NCBI GenBank assembly: GCA_025360105.1
Contig: JANYCT010000054.1
Coordinates: forward strand, 1 to 59,973
Length of the DNA stretch: 59,973 bases
From: Actinomycetes bacterium
GTDB lineage: Bacteria > Actinomycetota > Acidimicrobiia > Acidimicrobiales > Ilumatobacteraceae
Reading direction: 5' to 3'
Shown: positions 1 to 9,304 of the stretch, piece by piece
Layout of the letters: every line of letters begins with the position of its first letter
Numbering within the stretch: the first letter of the stretch is position 1
Notes under the pieces: model-generated
Databases searched by the model: none
What the model was told of the DNA's origin: nothing
Seen by the model: the letters and a program-made list of their open reading frames with translations, nothing else
Program-made: the position numbers and the translations under genes

Positions 1-510
1 ATCGGCCCGCTCGCCACTCTTGGGCAACTTCAGCGCATCGAATCTGCGGTGGCCGAGTCGCTGACGCAGGGGGCCTCGCTCATGACGGGTGGCCAACGCC
101 CGGCGGCGCTCTCTGGCGGCTGGTACTACGAACCCACGGTGTTGCACTGCCCGACCAACGACATCACCGCGGCGCGTCACGAACTGTTCGGCCCGGTGCT
201 CAGTGCCTTCCGATTCAGCGACGAGGACGCTGTCATCGGGCTTGCGAACGACAGCATCTACAGCTACGCCGCCGGGGTGTTCACCAGCGACGTGGCACGA
301 GCCATGCGCGTGATGCGCAGGCTGCGAGCCGGCATCGTGTACGTGAACACCTATCGGGCGATCTCGCCGATGGTTCCCTTCGGTGGTTTCGGAGCCACCG
401 GCTACGGGCGCGAGAGCGGCCACGAATCGTTGCTCGACTACACGCGGACGAAGTCGGTGTGGATCAACACGTCGTCGCAGTCGGCGCCCGATCCGTTCAC
501 GATGCGCTGA
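1..510 (+). CDS. Aldehyde dehydrogenase, C-terminal part (5' end outside window)
   Basis: The reading frame is open from base 1, so only about the last 169 residues of an NAD(P)-dependent aldehyde dehydrogenase are present. Recognisable family blocks are the substrate-tunnel region GGWYYEPTVL, the conserved ELFGPVLSAFRF block just after the catalytic domain, the AGVFTSD segment, and the terminal oligomerisation region with PFGGFGATGYGRESG. The catalytic Cys and Glu would lie upstream of the window. An internal ATG at 49 is not a real start because the family match runs through base 1. An 82-base gap separates it from the next gene, so co-transcription is possible but not shown. The substrate cannot be deduced from this fragment. 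Confidence 0.93.
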   Translation: MGPLATLGQLQRIESAVAESLTQGASLMTGGQRPAALSGGWYYEPTVLHCPTNDITAARHELFGPVLSAFRFSDEDAVIGLANDSIYSYAAGVFTSDVARAMRVMRRLRAGIVYVNTYRAISPMVPFGGFGATGYGRESGHESLLDYTRTKSVWINTSSQSAPDPFTMR

Positions 511-592
511 GTGGACTACACCGAGTAGTGATAGGTCGCGACGGGGTCCCTCGAGTGGGGCGGTTTCGACGTGAACAGCGAAGGGAAGTGTC

Positions 593-2230
593 ATGGTTGC
601 CGAGCGATGGATCACCGATGTGGTGCCGAGTCAGAAGTTCCCGCTGTACACGCGAGCGAATGCGGGCGAGGTGCTGCCCGATCCGTGCAGCCCGCTGGCG
701 TGGACTGTGGTGTGGGAGCCGGGCGTGGTGCAGGGGTGGGGCGATGCGCAGATCGCGTGTGGCACGATGGATCGCGACGAGTTCGAGATGGAGCCGCCAG
801 AAGTGGTGGGTCTCTTCGGCGGTTATCTCTACATCAATGGCTCAATGGCGCGCCTGTTCGGCGCTCGTGGTCCAGGTCTGACGCCCGAAATGATCGATCT
901 CGTCTATTTCGGCGCACATCCCGATGTCACGCCGTATGTCGCCGAGCCATGGCACGACCGTCCAGCAAATACCGCCAAGCTCGCAGCGTGGATGGGCAAG
1001 GTGATGACCACAACCGACCTGCCCGAACTCATCGACGATCAGAGCCGCGCGAACACCATTCGTGCCGAGCGTCCCGATCTCACCAGCATCACCGACGAGC
1101 AGTTGGTCGATCGGATGCGAATGTTCACGTCGTTCATTCGCGAGATGTTCTGCCATCACCTCGAGATGACTGCGGGTACCTCGATCGGGATGGGCGTACT
1201 CGGTGCTGTGGCCGAGGCAATGGGAGACCCAACCATTGCGTTGAAGCTCATCACCGGTGTCGGCGACATCGATTCAGCCGCGCCGAGCCATGCGCTGTGG
1301 GAGTTGTCGCGACGTGCCGAGGACTCGCCCGAGTTCCGCTCGGGTTTCGATGCCTTCATCTACGAGTTCGGAAGTCGCGGCCCCAACGAGTGGGATATCC
1401 GTAGCGACACGTGGGAGACCAACCCGGCGTTGGCGATGGCACTCGTTGAGGTCATGCGCCCTGCGGCCGACAGCGGCGCGCCATCGATCCCGAACGCCAA
1501 GAACATTGAACAACGCGAAGCCATTACAGCCGCCATTCGTGCCGCGCTGGCCGACCAACCCGAACTGCTCGGTTCGTTCAATGCGGGGCTGCACAGTGCC
1601 CACCTGTATCTGGCGGGTCGCGAGCGCGCCAAGACGAACATCATCAAGGTCGTCAACGAGGTGCGCCTGGCCATGCGCGAGCTCGCCGCGCGGCACGACT
1701 TCACGCCGTCGCAGATGTGCATGTTGTTGGCCGACGAACTCGATGCGTTCGTCAGTGGCCCCGACGAGTTCCGTGCCCGCCTCGCGGGGCGTGAACAGCA
1801 ATACCTCGAGTTGTTCGAACTCGAACCGCCGTTCATCGTGAACGGGGTCGTGAAGCCGCTGGGCGAGTGGCTACGCAAGGGCACTTCGGTTGCCGACGAA
1901 AGTGTCGTTGGCGACGTGCTGCAGGGCGTACCCGGCAGCCCCGGCAAGGCCGTCGGCCGCGCCCGGATCGTGCTTGACCCTGCCGACCCATTCTCGCTCG
2001 AACCGGGCGATGTGCTGATCGCCCCGATCACCGATCCAGCGTGGACGCCGCTGTTCGTGCCAGCGTGCGCCGTGGTGGTCAACGTCGGCGCCCAGGTGAG
2101 TCACGCCGTGATCGTGAGCCGCGAATTGGGCATCCCCTGCGTGGTCAGCGTGCAGAATGCCACTGAGCGCATTCCCGATGGCGCAATGGTTGAAGTCGAC
2201 GGCGACGCGGGTACCGTCACTCTCTTGTGA
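593..2230 (+). CDS. PEP-utilizing enzyme mobile-domain protein (lacks ATP-grasp domain)
   Basis: This 545-residue protein ends in a swivelling PEP-utilizer domain (about residues 440-545). The phospho-acceptor motif is GAQVSHAVIVSRELGIP, with His at about residue 504 in the place of the catalytic His of PEP synthase, pyruvate phosphate dikinase and rifampin phosphotransferase. The N-terminal 440 residues match the central helical region of such enzymes, but I see no nucleotide-binding ATP-grasp domain, so a full phosphotransfer reaction would need a separate partner. The start is the ATG after a GAAGGGAAG Shine-Dalgarno. The stop overlaps the next start by four bases (GTGA). It could be a regulatory or partner subunit; the substrate is unknown. 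Confidence 0.8.
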   Translation: MVAERWITDVVPSQKFPLYTRANAGEVLPDPCSPLAWTVVWEPGVVQGWGDAQIACGTMDRDEFEMEPPEVVGLFGGYLYINGSMARLFGARGPGLTPEMIDLVYFGAHPDVTPYVAEPWHDRPANTAKLAAWMGKVMTTTDLPELIDDQSRANTIRAERPDLTSITDEQLVDRMRMFTSFIREMFCHHLEMTAGTSIGMGVLGAVAEAMGDPTIALKLITGVGDIDSAAPSHALWELSRRAEDSPEFRSGFDAFIYEFGSRGPNEWDIRSDTWETNPALAMALVEVMRPAADSGAPSIPNAKNIEQREAITAAIRAALADQPELLGSFNAGLHSAHLYLAGRERAKTNIIKVVNEVRLAMRELAARHDFTPSQMCMLLADELDAFVSGPDEFRARLAGREQQYLELFELEPPFIVNGVVKPLGEWLRKGTSVADESVVGDVLQGVPGSPGKAVGRARIVLDPADPFSLEPGDVLIAPITDPAWTPLFVPACAVVVNVGAQVSHAVIVSRELGIPCVVSVQNATERIPDGAMVEVDGDAGTVTLL

Positions 2231-3681
2231 CCGCAAGTACTCTTCGCGCCGATACCCTCGACACGGTCCCCGTGCTCGGTAGGTCGGTGCAGTACAAGTA
2301 CATCGTCGCGGCGATCTTGGTCTCGGCGCTCTTCCTCGACATTCTCGACACCACCATCGTGAACGTCGCGCTCCCCACGTTGGGTCGCGAATTCGGCGCA
2401 GGTTCCACCGAGTGGGTGGTCATCGGCTACACGCTCAGTCTGGCGGTGGTCATCCCGGCCTCGGGGTGGCTGAGCGATCGCATCGGCACCAAGCGTGTGT
2501 TCCTCTTTGCGTTCGCGATGTTCATTGGTGCGTCCGCACTGTGCGGCGCTGCGCAGTCGATCGAGCAACTCATCGCCTTCCGAGTGTTGCAGGGTGTGGG
2601 CGGTGGCATGCTCACGCCCGTCGGATTGGCAATGATGTTCCGGGTCTTTCCTCCGGCCGAACGGGCGCGGGTGTCGACGCTGATGATGATCCCGACGCTC
2701 GCCGCGCCGGCGCTGGGTCCGGTGATCGGTGGGTTCCTTATCACCAACGCTGGATGGCGTTGGATCTTCTACGTCAACGTGCCCGTGGGTGTCGTCGCGT
2801 TCGTCGTCGGGTTCAAACTGCTGCGCGAACATCGCGAGCCGTCGGCGGGCAGTTTCGATCTGGCCGGTTTCGTGCTCTCCGGTGGCGGTCTTGCTGCATT
2901 CGTCTATGCCTTGAGTCAGGGTCCTCGCGATGGCTGGACGTCGAGCCACGTCGTGTTCTTTGGTGTTGGCGGCGTTGCGATGCTCGTCGCGATGGTGTTC
3001 GTCGAAACCCGCATCCCTCAACCGATGTTGATGTTGGGTCTGTTGCGTAATCGCATGTTCCGCAACGCGAACATCATCAGTGCGTTCTCGATCGCCAGCT
3101 TCCTCGGGTTGCTGTTCGTCCTCCCGTCGTATCTACAGATCCTGCGTGGCCTCAGCGCGCAGTCATCTGGGTTGGTCACCTTCCCCCAGGCCATCGGGGT
3201 GGGGTGCAGCACGTTCATCGCCGGCTCGCTGTACAAGCGGGTTGGGCCGAGACGCCTCATCTTCAGTGGGTTGTTCATGGCGTCACTCACAATCTTCGCG
3301 TTCCACTGGCTCACGCTTACGACCAACCTGTGGTGGATCCGCGGCCTGATGCTCACCCGCGGGTTCTGTATGGGGTTTGCCTTCGTGCCGATGCAAGCAT
3401 CGAGCTATGCCACCATTGCTCCGGCCGACAACGGCCGTGCGTCATCGATCTTCAGCACGCAACGACAGGTGGCCATCTCCATCGCCGTGGCGGTGCTCGG
3501 CACCATCCTCACGCACTTCATCATCCTCGATGCCGCCGGTCGGGTGACCGATCCGCAGCGAGCACTCGACGGCTTCCATGTCACCTTCTTCGTGGCGGCA
3601 AGCCTGGCCTTGGCGGGTTCGTTCGCTGCCTTGATGATCCGCGACAGTGACGCTGCCTCCACGATGGCGCCGCGCCGATGA
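2227..3681 (+). CDS. MFS transporter, DHA2 family (EmrB/QacA-like, 14 TM)
   Basis: This 484-residue protein is an integral membrane proton-driven exporter. Visible signatures are LDILDTTIVNVALP in the first membrane helix (about residues 38-50; motif D1 of the 14-TM DHA2 group) and motif A, GWLSDRIGTKR (about 80-90). A series of about 14 hydrophobic segments spans the protein, with a C-terminal SIFSTQRQVAISIAVAVLG helix. It starts at a GTG that overlaps the preceding stop (GTGA), and it overlaps the next gene as ATGA, so the three genes are probably one translationally coupled unit. Family members export drugs or lipophilic compounds; the true substrate cannot be read from the sequence. Confidence 0.93.
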   Translation: MTASTLRADTLDTVPVLGRSVQYKYIVAAILVSALFLDILDTTIVNVALPTLGREFGAGSTEWVVIGYTLSLAVVIPASGWLSDRIGTKRVFLFAFAMFIGASALCGAAQSIEQLIAFRVLQGVGGGMLTPVGLAMMFRVFPPAERARVSTLMMIPTLAAPALGPVIGGFLITNAGWRWIFYVNVPVGVVAFVVGFKLLREHREPSAGSFDLAGFVLSGGGLAAFVYALSQGPRDGWTSSHVVFFGVGGVAMLVAMVFVETRIPQPMLMLGLLRNRMFRNANIISAFSIASFLGLLFVLPSYLQILRGLSAQSSGLVTFPQAIGVGCSTFIAGSLYKRVGPRRLIFSGLFMASLTIFAFHWLTLTTNLWWIRGLMLTRGFCMGFAFVPMQASSYATIAPADNGRASSIFSTQRQVAISIAVAVLGTILTHFIILDAAGRVTDPQRALDGFHVTFFVAASLALAGSFAALMIRDSDAASTMAPRR

Positions 3682-4865
3682 GCGGTCCGCTGCAGGGGTA
3701 TCGGGTCGTCGAGCTCGGCGTCTGGGTGGCCGGCCCGGCAGCGGCGGGGCTGATGGCTGACTGGGGTGCCGAGGTCATCAAGGTCGAGCCGCCCGCAGGC
3801 GATCCGCAGCGGGCCATCTTCGGAGCGTTCGGCATCGCAGATCAAAAGGGTGTGCCTCCCTTCGAGATCGACAATCGCGGCAAGCAGTCAGTGGTCATCG
3901 ACCTGCAGACCCCCGATGGACTTGGTGCGATGCATGCGTTGCTCGACACCGCCGACGTGTTCATCACCAACGTGCGGCCGGCGGCGCTCGAGCGTCTCGG
4001 CCTCGATCACGCATCCGTGCTCACGACGTTTCCGCGGCTGGTCTATGGAAGCCTCACCGGCTACGGATTGCAGGGTCCAGAGCGCGACCGAGCCGGATAC
4101 GACGTGGGTGCGTTCTGGGCGCGCAGCGGGATGGCGCACACGCTGGTACCGCCCGATCAGCTGCCACCGTCGATTCGCAGTGGCATGGGCGATCACGTCA
4201 CGGGCATCACCCTGGCTGCTGGAGTCCTGGCAAAGTTGCTTGAACGCGAGCGCACGGGCGAAGGCGGACTCGTCGCGACGTCGTTGTTGCGTACGGGCAT
4301 GTACACAATCGGGTGGGATATCGGTATTCAATTGCGATTCGGCAAGCGAGAGAGTACGCGTCCACGCGAACGCACGCGGGCGCCGTTGATGAACTGCTAC
4401 CGCGCTGGCGACGGGCGCGCTTTCTGGCTACTCACGCTCGAGGGCGATCGCCATTGGCCGAACCTCATCGCTGCATTGAACCAGCCCGGTCTGGCCGAGG
4501 ACATCCGTTTCACCACGGCCAAGGACCGTCTCGCCAACAGCGTCGATCTTGTTGCAGCGCTCGACGCGGCATTCGCGCTGCGTACGTTCGATGACATCAT
4601 CGAGTCGTTCGACCTGCACGACGTGTGGTGGGCGCCGCTGAACAGCATTGTCGACGTGATCGCTGACCACCAGGCGCAAGCTGCGGGAGCCTTCGTTGAG
4701 ATGCTTGCGCACGATGGCGAGGAACCATACGTTGCCGTCAACTCGCCCGTGGACTTCGGTGATCCGGCGACAAACCGGGGCAGGGTGCCCAAGCTGGGAG
4801 AGCACACCGAATCGGTGTTGAGGTCCTTGGCCGAACAGCCGCCGAAGATGCCCTACAGTTCGTGA
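3678..4865 (+). CDS. CaiB/BaiF family (class III) CoA transferase
   Basis: This 395-residue protein carries the class III CoA-transferase fold: N-terminal LQGYRVVELGVWVAGP, the CoA-binding block WGAEVIKVEPPAGDP, and RSGMGDHVTG with the candidate catalytic Asp at about residue 172. Such enzymes move CoA between carboxylic acids or racemise acyl-CoAs. It overlaps the transporter start (ATGA), and its last 13 bases overlap the end of the convergent TIGR03032-like gene. The link with an exporter and a PEP-utilizer-like protein is unusual and gives no clear pathway. A second, AMACR-like member lies at 34456. The transferase class is secure; the acyl substrate is not. Confidence 0.92.
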   Translation: MSGPLQGYRVVELGVWVAGPAAAGLMADWGAEVIKVEPPAGDPQRAIFGAFGIADQKGVPPFEIDNRGKQSVVIDLQTPDGLGAMHALLDTADVFITNVRPAALERLGLDHASVLTTFPRLVYGSLTGYGLQGPERDRAGYDVGAFWARSGMAHTLVPPDQLPPSIRSGMGDHVTGITLAAGVLAKLLERERTGEGGLVATSLLRTGMYTIGWDIGIQLRFGKRESTRPRERTRAPLMNCYRAGDGRAFWLLTLEGDRHWPNLIAALNQPGLAEDIRFTTAKDRLANSVDLVAALDAAFALRTFDDIIESFDLHDVWWAPLNSIVDVIADHQAQAAGAFVEMLAHDGEEPYVAVNSPVDFGDPATNRGRVPKLGEHTESVLRSLAEQPPKMPYSS

Positions 4866-5908
4866 TCGGTGCGGAAGGTGGTCCAGTCCTGGGCGACGGC
4901 GCCTCGGGGTGATGACAACTCGACACGACGCGTTTTCGCCAGCACCACGACGTCGGCCACCTCGCGAGCGGTTCCTTCCAACGTCAATTCGCCCACGCCG
5001 CGCCCCGACGTCAGGTCGAACATGCTGATTCCAGAGGTCGGTCGCTTTCCGGTGGCTGCGAGACGATCGCCCACGGGGAGGCCCGCGATCAGTTCGTCCC
5101 AGCGTGATCCGGAACCGCCGACCAGACCAACACCGTCGGAGATGGCCAGCCCGCGAGCGAATCCGTCGATGCGGGCGACTGCAATGAACCGGGAGTCATC
5201 GATGTAACCGAGTTCGCCGGTTCCGGCCTGCAGCAGCCACCACGCGCCGTTATGCCAACGTGGTGAGTGTGGCATCGAGAGACCACTGGCAAGCACCTCG
5301 TTGGTGGTGATGTCAATCAGAACTCCGCCGTTCACGGTGTGCTCTGCCCACCCGCCGGCCGTGTCTGACTTCGACACGCTCGTGACCACGGTCGGTATGC
5401 CGTCGCGGCTGCCAAGACCGGTGAGCCGACAGCGCATGTCGGGTTGCACGTCGGTGATGAACTCCGGCACCCACTGGACCCGAGCCGAGTACGTGTCGTC
5501 CAGCGAACAAACCGCAGACAGCTTGACTGACGCGAACCAACAGTCGTCATCGACGGCAACAGGGTCAGCGGGCCGAACGCCTCCGACGAAGCGGGCCGTG
5601 CGACACATCAGCCAGCGGTCAGCGCCGGTAGGCGAGGCATCGCCCGGCGAGAGCGCATCGGTGAGGCGCCAGAGCTCGTGCCCAGCGGCCACCAACAAGC
5701 TGCTGCGGGATCCATGGCACACCCCGGTCACTCGATCGAACGGGGCCTGATCGGCAACGAAGTCGCCGCGCACGTCGCGACCGCACATCAGCAGCTTGTT
5801 GGTGTGGGAGAGAACGATCGATTGGTTCGTGCGTTCGAGCCAATCGACGAAGCTGTCAGTGGCCGTCGCCTCGAAATCGAGCAGTTGCACCGTCTTGATG
5901 ACGCTCAT
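4853..5908 (-). CDS. TIGR03032/DUF4915-like protein, second copy
   Basis: This 351-residue protein of unknown function is related to its upstream neighbour; both share the signature GLSMPHSPR, a following WWLLQAGTGELG-type strand, a FARGLAISDGVGLVG-type strand and LPVGDRL. These match the TIGR03032 (DUF4915) family, which looks like a beta-propeller. The longer open frame up to 6058 is rejected because the ATG at 5908 overlaps the upstream stop (ATGA) and has a purine-rich GAAGAGGG ribosome site. There is no signal peptide, so it is probably cytoplasmic. Family members are often found with sulfotransferases or glycan genes, but none is seen here. The function is not known. Confidence 0.8.
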   Translation of the reverse strand: MSVIKTVQLLDFEATATDSFVDWLERTNQSIVLSHTNKLLMCGRDVRGDFVADQAPFDRVTGVCHGSRSSLLVAAGHELWRLTDALSPGDASPTGADRWLMCRTARFVGGVRPADPVAVDDDCWFASVKLSAVCSLDDTYSARVQWVPEFITDVQPDMRCRLTGLGSRDGIPTVVTSVSKSDTAGGWAEHTVNGGVLIDITTNEVLASGLSMPHSPRWHNGAWWLLQAGTGELGYIDDSRFIAVARIDGFARGLAISDGVGLVGGSGSRWDELIAGLPVGDRLAATGKRPTSGISMFDLTSGRGVGELTLEGTAREVADVVVLAKTRRVELSSPRGAVAQDWTTFRTDHEL

Positions 5909-7059
5909 CGGGGGTCCCTCTTCTCGCTCGAGCGTGGATCGAGCCAGACAGAATCGGCGAGTTCCGGGCCGACAATCCCGTAGGCCATCGGGCGGCGCAC
6001 TCCCGGTAACGCGATGACGTCGAAGATCTCGCGAGACGCACCTTCGACGAACAGCCATTCGACAATCGCGCCGGTGGCGAGATCGAAGATGAAGAGTCCG
6101 AGCCGCGGTCGCTGGTTGGCATCTGCGAGCCGGTCGTCGAGGGGAAGCCCTGAGTACAGGTCGCCCGAGCGCGGCATCGATGAACCGGCAATCGCATACT
6201 TGCCGACAAACGTGAGCCCACGGAGAAAGCCCGGCGCATGACTTACCTCGGTCCAGGTACCTGACTGCGGATCGACACGGACGAGCGAGCCATCGCCGGA
6301 ATGCGTCACGTACAACGAGCCATCGTGGAGGCGCGGCGAGTGCGGCATTGACAAACCGGTGGCGACGATCTCATTGGAGGCAACGTCGACGACGACGCCG
6401 CCACCGCGTCGCTCGGTGCGCCATTGTTCGAGATTGTCCGTGGCGCCGACTGCCGTAACGAAGGCCGGTCCATCGGCGCCCATCGCCAGGCCGTTGAGAT
6501 GACAGCGGTCTCCGGGGCGGAACGACGAAATGAACGACGGTTGCCACACTGGTTCGAAACCACAGTCGTCGCTGGGTCGGGCGAGACACGAGAACCGCGT
6601 GGCTGCCAAGGTGACACCTCTGCCAGGCCCGCCTCGTGGGTCGATGGCCACATCGTGCACGTTGATGTTTCCTGTGACCCACACCTGTCGTGGCGCGAAG
6701 CAACGATCGAAGCCTTCGTCGGTTTCTTCAGCGGTGAGTGGTACGTCGTCAAAGCGCCAGATCTGGTAACGGCCGCCCATGTAGATGCGATGTGTGCCGT
6801 CGGCCGTGAGTCCCATTGTCTTGTCGAAGGACCGCTCGTAGACAGCGATTCGATCGTTGAGGTCGCGGCCGATAAACACCAGCTTCGACGGCGGGAGAGC
6901 AAACGCCAAACTCGTGTCGTTATCGCTCAACCATGCCTCGAAACCAGAGGACATGGTGAGGGTGAACGGCGCGTCATCGGGGTTCGGCAACGCCGCTTCG
7001 GAAATCGTCACAGTGCGAGAGTGTTGCACAGCGCGGTCGTCTTGCGAGTAATCACACAC
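5905..7059 (-). CDS. TIGR03032/DUF4915-like protein, first copy
   Basis: This 384-residue protein matches the TIGR03032 family closely. Visible blocks are FEAWLSDNDTSLAFALPPSK near the N-terminus, RCHLNGLAM in the middle, GLSMPHSPRLHDGSLYV, HAPGFLRGLTFVGKYAIAGS, LPLDDRL, and the ending FDVIALPGVRRPMAYG. Repeated short strands suggest a beta-propeller. The GTG at 7059 is chosen because GGAG lies four bases upstream; an internal Met at residue 36 is a plausible alternative. It is translationally coupled to its paralogue and divergent from the LPXTG protein, with 78 bases between starts. The role is unknown; tandem paralogues suggest a hetero-oligomer or divergent ligand preference. Confidence 0.83.
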   Translation of the reverse strand: MCDYSQDDRAVQHSRTVTISEAALPNPDDAPFTLTMSSGFEAWLSDNDTSLAFALPPSKLVFIGRDLNDRIAVYERSFDKTMGLTADGTHRIYMGGRYQIWRFDDVPLTAEETDEGFDRCFAPRQVWVTGNINVHDVAIDPRGGPGRGVTLAATRFSCLARPSDDCGFEPVWQPSFISSFRPGDRCHLNGLAMGADGPAFVTAVGATDNLEQWRTERRGGGVVVDVASNEIVATGLSMPHSPRLHDGSLYVTHSGDGSLVRVDPQSGTWTEVSHAPGFLRGLTFVGKYAIAGSSMPRSGDLYSGLPLDDRLADANQRPRLGLFIFDLATGAIVEWLFVEGASREIFDVIALPGVRRPMAYGIVGPELADSVWLDPRSSEKRDPR

Positions 7060-7137
7060 ATTTCTCCGGATGGTGCTTGATCGGCCACTGAGGGCATGGG
7101 CAAGATAGTGACTTCCAATTTGTTGAAGGGGCGATGA

Positions 7138-9225
7138 GTGAATCGGATGTCAAAATGTGTGGTGCGTCGGCCGCTTGCAGCGACTGCTGTAGCGATTCTT
7201 TCCACGGACGGAGGAGTCGACGATGCTCGACTTTCCGACGCCCTTGCAGCCAATGGTGTCGCCGTTGTCTGTGTGCCGAGCGACGCTGACTTCGCGCTCG
7301 GGATGCAGGTCGCCGACACCGAGTTCGGTCCGCTGTTGCCACGGATGGTCGCTGCCTCGGGTTCGTCCGTACCCCAAGCCCAGCGCGCAGCGCGCCGCGC
7401 CGGCCTCTCGAGCGCTGTGCTGTTGAACGCGCCCCTCGGTCGTTCGGTCGGGCATCGGTCGATGGAGACAATGGTGTTCGTCGACCGGGCGATGTTGTCC
7501 ACGCGCGTGTGGGGTCGTCTGGCGAGCCGGCTCGGAAACGCTTCGTACCGCGTCGTCGATGCCAGCTTCGAGGCTCCGTTGCGTTCGTGGTTGGCCAACC
7601 CGCAAGCGGTGGTGCGCGATCCCCTCGGCAGCACCACCGCAGTCGCAGCACTCATCGCGGCAGTCACCTTGGTTGCCGCCCCACTGCTGCCAATGGCGGC
7701 AAGCGCCTCCGCAGCCGCGCCGGCCCCGGCACATGCTGCCCAGGTCGATCCATTCGCAAACGGCGTTCGCGTCGGAACACATCAGATCAAAGGTGAGCGC
7801 GCCTTAGGCGCTCGTCCGGCGCCCAGCAAGGACGATTCGGGTGACGGAAAGAAGGTGTCGCCCAAGGCAATTCAAGGCGACGGTAGCGTGTCGGCTACCG
7901 CCACTGGCTCGAAGAAGTTCATCAGCGCCAACCATCTGAAGTGGTTCGTGAACACCAACATCACCTTCGCCACCACATCGTCGGCCACCGGAGCGATGTC
8001 GGAAGCGAGCTTTACGCAGTCCATTCCCGTCACCACCAGTGCGGGAGGCACTGTGGCCGCCAAGCCGAACGATGCGTTCGACGGCTACAACTCGCTCTTC
8101 GTCGATGTGGCTGGCACGACTCTGGCAAAAACCGCCAACACGTACAACCAGAATGGCGCGGCGACCGACGATCCGAATTGCGTCAACGAGCAGGTCATCT
8201 TTCCAATCAAGTCGATGCAGGGCCTCGACGTATCGCGGATGGTCTACGTGCCCGCCGACGGCGACTTCGCGCGTTGGATGAATACGTTTACGAACCCAAC
8301 CGATACGGCCATCACGGTCGGTGTGGGTACCGGCAACAACGTCGGATCCGATAACAACACCATCATCACGGGCTCGTCGAACGCCGACACCACGGCCGAT
8401 CTTACTGATACCTGGATCGGGACGATGCAGAACTACTCGGGTACGACCAGCGGCGATGTGCGTCTCGCTCACGTGATTCAGGGGCCCGGGGCGCCGGTGA
8501 CACCTTCGGCGGTCCACTTCGTTCCTGGTGACGACAATCCGTATTGGGCATGGGACATCACCGTCCAGCCGGGAGAGACCGTCTCGCTGATGAACTTCGC
8601 TGTAGGCGAGCCTTCGAAGGCCGCCGCGAACGCCGGAGCTGGCGAACTCGCAGCACTCACGCCCAGCGGTGACGGCACGGTGCCGGGTCTGCGTTGCTTG
8701 ACTGATGCTCAGGTCGGGTCCATCCGGAACTTCGCAGTCCCCGACGTGAGTGTGGCTTCGCTTTCTGTGAACGAGGCCGCCGGTCCGGCCATGCTCACGT
8801 TCTCGCGTACCTCCAGCGGCGCTGCCGCCACGGTCACCTTCTCGCTCACCGCGGGCTCGGCAACGCTCGGCGACGACTACAGCAATCCGTCACCTCTGAC
8901 GGCAACGTTCGCCGCCGGCGCCACCACCGCCCAGGTTGCGATCCCCATCGTCAACGACACCGTTGTCGAGGGTGATGAAACGGTTGCGGTCGCCATCACG
9001 GGGGTCTCCGGCTACGGTCAGGTATCGGCATCGGGCGCAAACGCGGTACTCACCATCGTGAGCGACGACGTAGCTCCCACCACGATGCCTCCGTTGACGA
9101 TGCCCCCCGACGCCTTGTTGCCCACCACTGGAGGGTCATCAACTCCGCTGGGCTGGATCGCAGCACTGTTTGCAGCCTTCGGTGCTGCAATGATCGGCGC
9201 GACGCGCCGACGCACCACCGACTGA
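7138..9225 (+). CDS. LPXTG-anchored surface protein with Calx-beta domain and long N-terminal extension
   Basis: This 695-residue predicted cell-wall protein has at its C-terminus LLPTTGG, a hydrophobic span and a TRRRTTD basic tail: a sortase signal of the LPXTG type. A Calx-beta domain occupies about residues 545-645 (VNEAAGPAMLTFSRTSSG to ITGVSGYG). The export signal-like hydrophobic stretch is not at the N-terminus but at about residues 165-190, followed by an Ala/Pro-rich site near AHA at 200. About 160 residues of ordinary coding quality precede it. The GTG start at 7138 follows AAGGGG; the ATG at 7147 is an alternative. No sortase gene lies in the window. A hairpin terminator follows the gene. 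Confidence 0.75.
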   Translation: MNRMSKCVVRRPLAATAVAILSTDGGVDDARLSDALAANGVAVVCVPSDADFALGMQVADTEFGPLLPRMVAASGSSVPQAQRAARRAGLSSAVLLNAPLGRSVGHRSMETMVFVDRAMLSTRVWGRLASRLGNASYRVVDASFEAPLRSWLANPQAVVRDPLGSTTAVAALIAAVTLVAAPLLPMAASASAAAPAPAHAAQVDPFANGVRVGTHQIKGERALGARPAPSKDDSGDGKKVSPKAIQGDGSVSATATGSKKFISANHLKWFVNTNITFATTSSATGAMSEASFTQSIPVTTSAGGTVAAKPNDAFDGYNSLFVDVAGTTLAKTANTYNQNGAATDDPNCVNEQVIFPIKSMQGLDVSRMVYVPADGDFARWMNTFTNPTDTAITVGVGTGNNVGSDNNTIITGSSNADTTADLTDTWIGTMQNYSGTTSGDVRLAHVIQGPGAPVTPSAVHFVPGDDNPYWAWDITVQPGETVSLMNFAVGEPSKAAANAGAGELAALTPSGDGTVPGLRCLTDAQVGSIRNFAVPDVSVASLSVNEAAGPAMLTFSRTSSGAAATVTFSLTAGSATLGDDYSNPSPLTATFAAGATTAQVAIPIVNDTVVEGDETVAVAITGVSGYGQVSASGANAVLTIVSDDVAPTTMPPLTMPPDALLPTTGGSSTPLGWIAALFAAFGAAMIGATRRRTTD

Positions 9226-9236
9226 AATCGTTTGTT

Positions 9237-9276
9237 CGCCGCCTCGATCCACAGACCACCGTGGGTCGAGGCGGCG
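9237..9276 (+). terminator. Strong hairpin between LPXTG gene and cysD
   Basis: Two 16-base arms (9237-9252 and 9261-9276) pair with a single G-U wobble around an 8-base loop, 12 bases after the stop of the surface-protein gene. There is no T-tract, so it would be a U-less actinobacterial-type terminator or an mRNA processing/stability hairpin for the cysD transcript. Confidence 0.65.
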
Positions 9277-9304
9277 CGTCAACGATGAGTGAGGTGGCGA
9301 GCTG

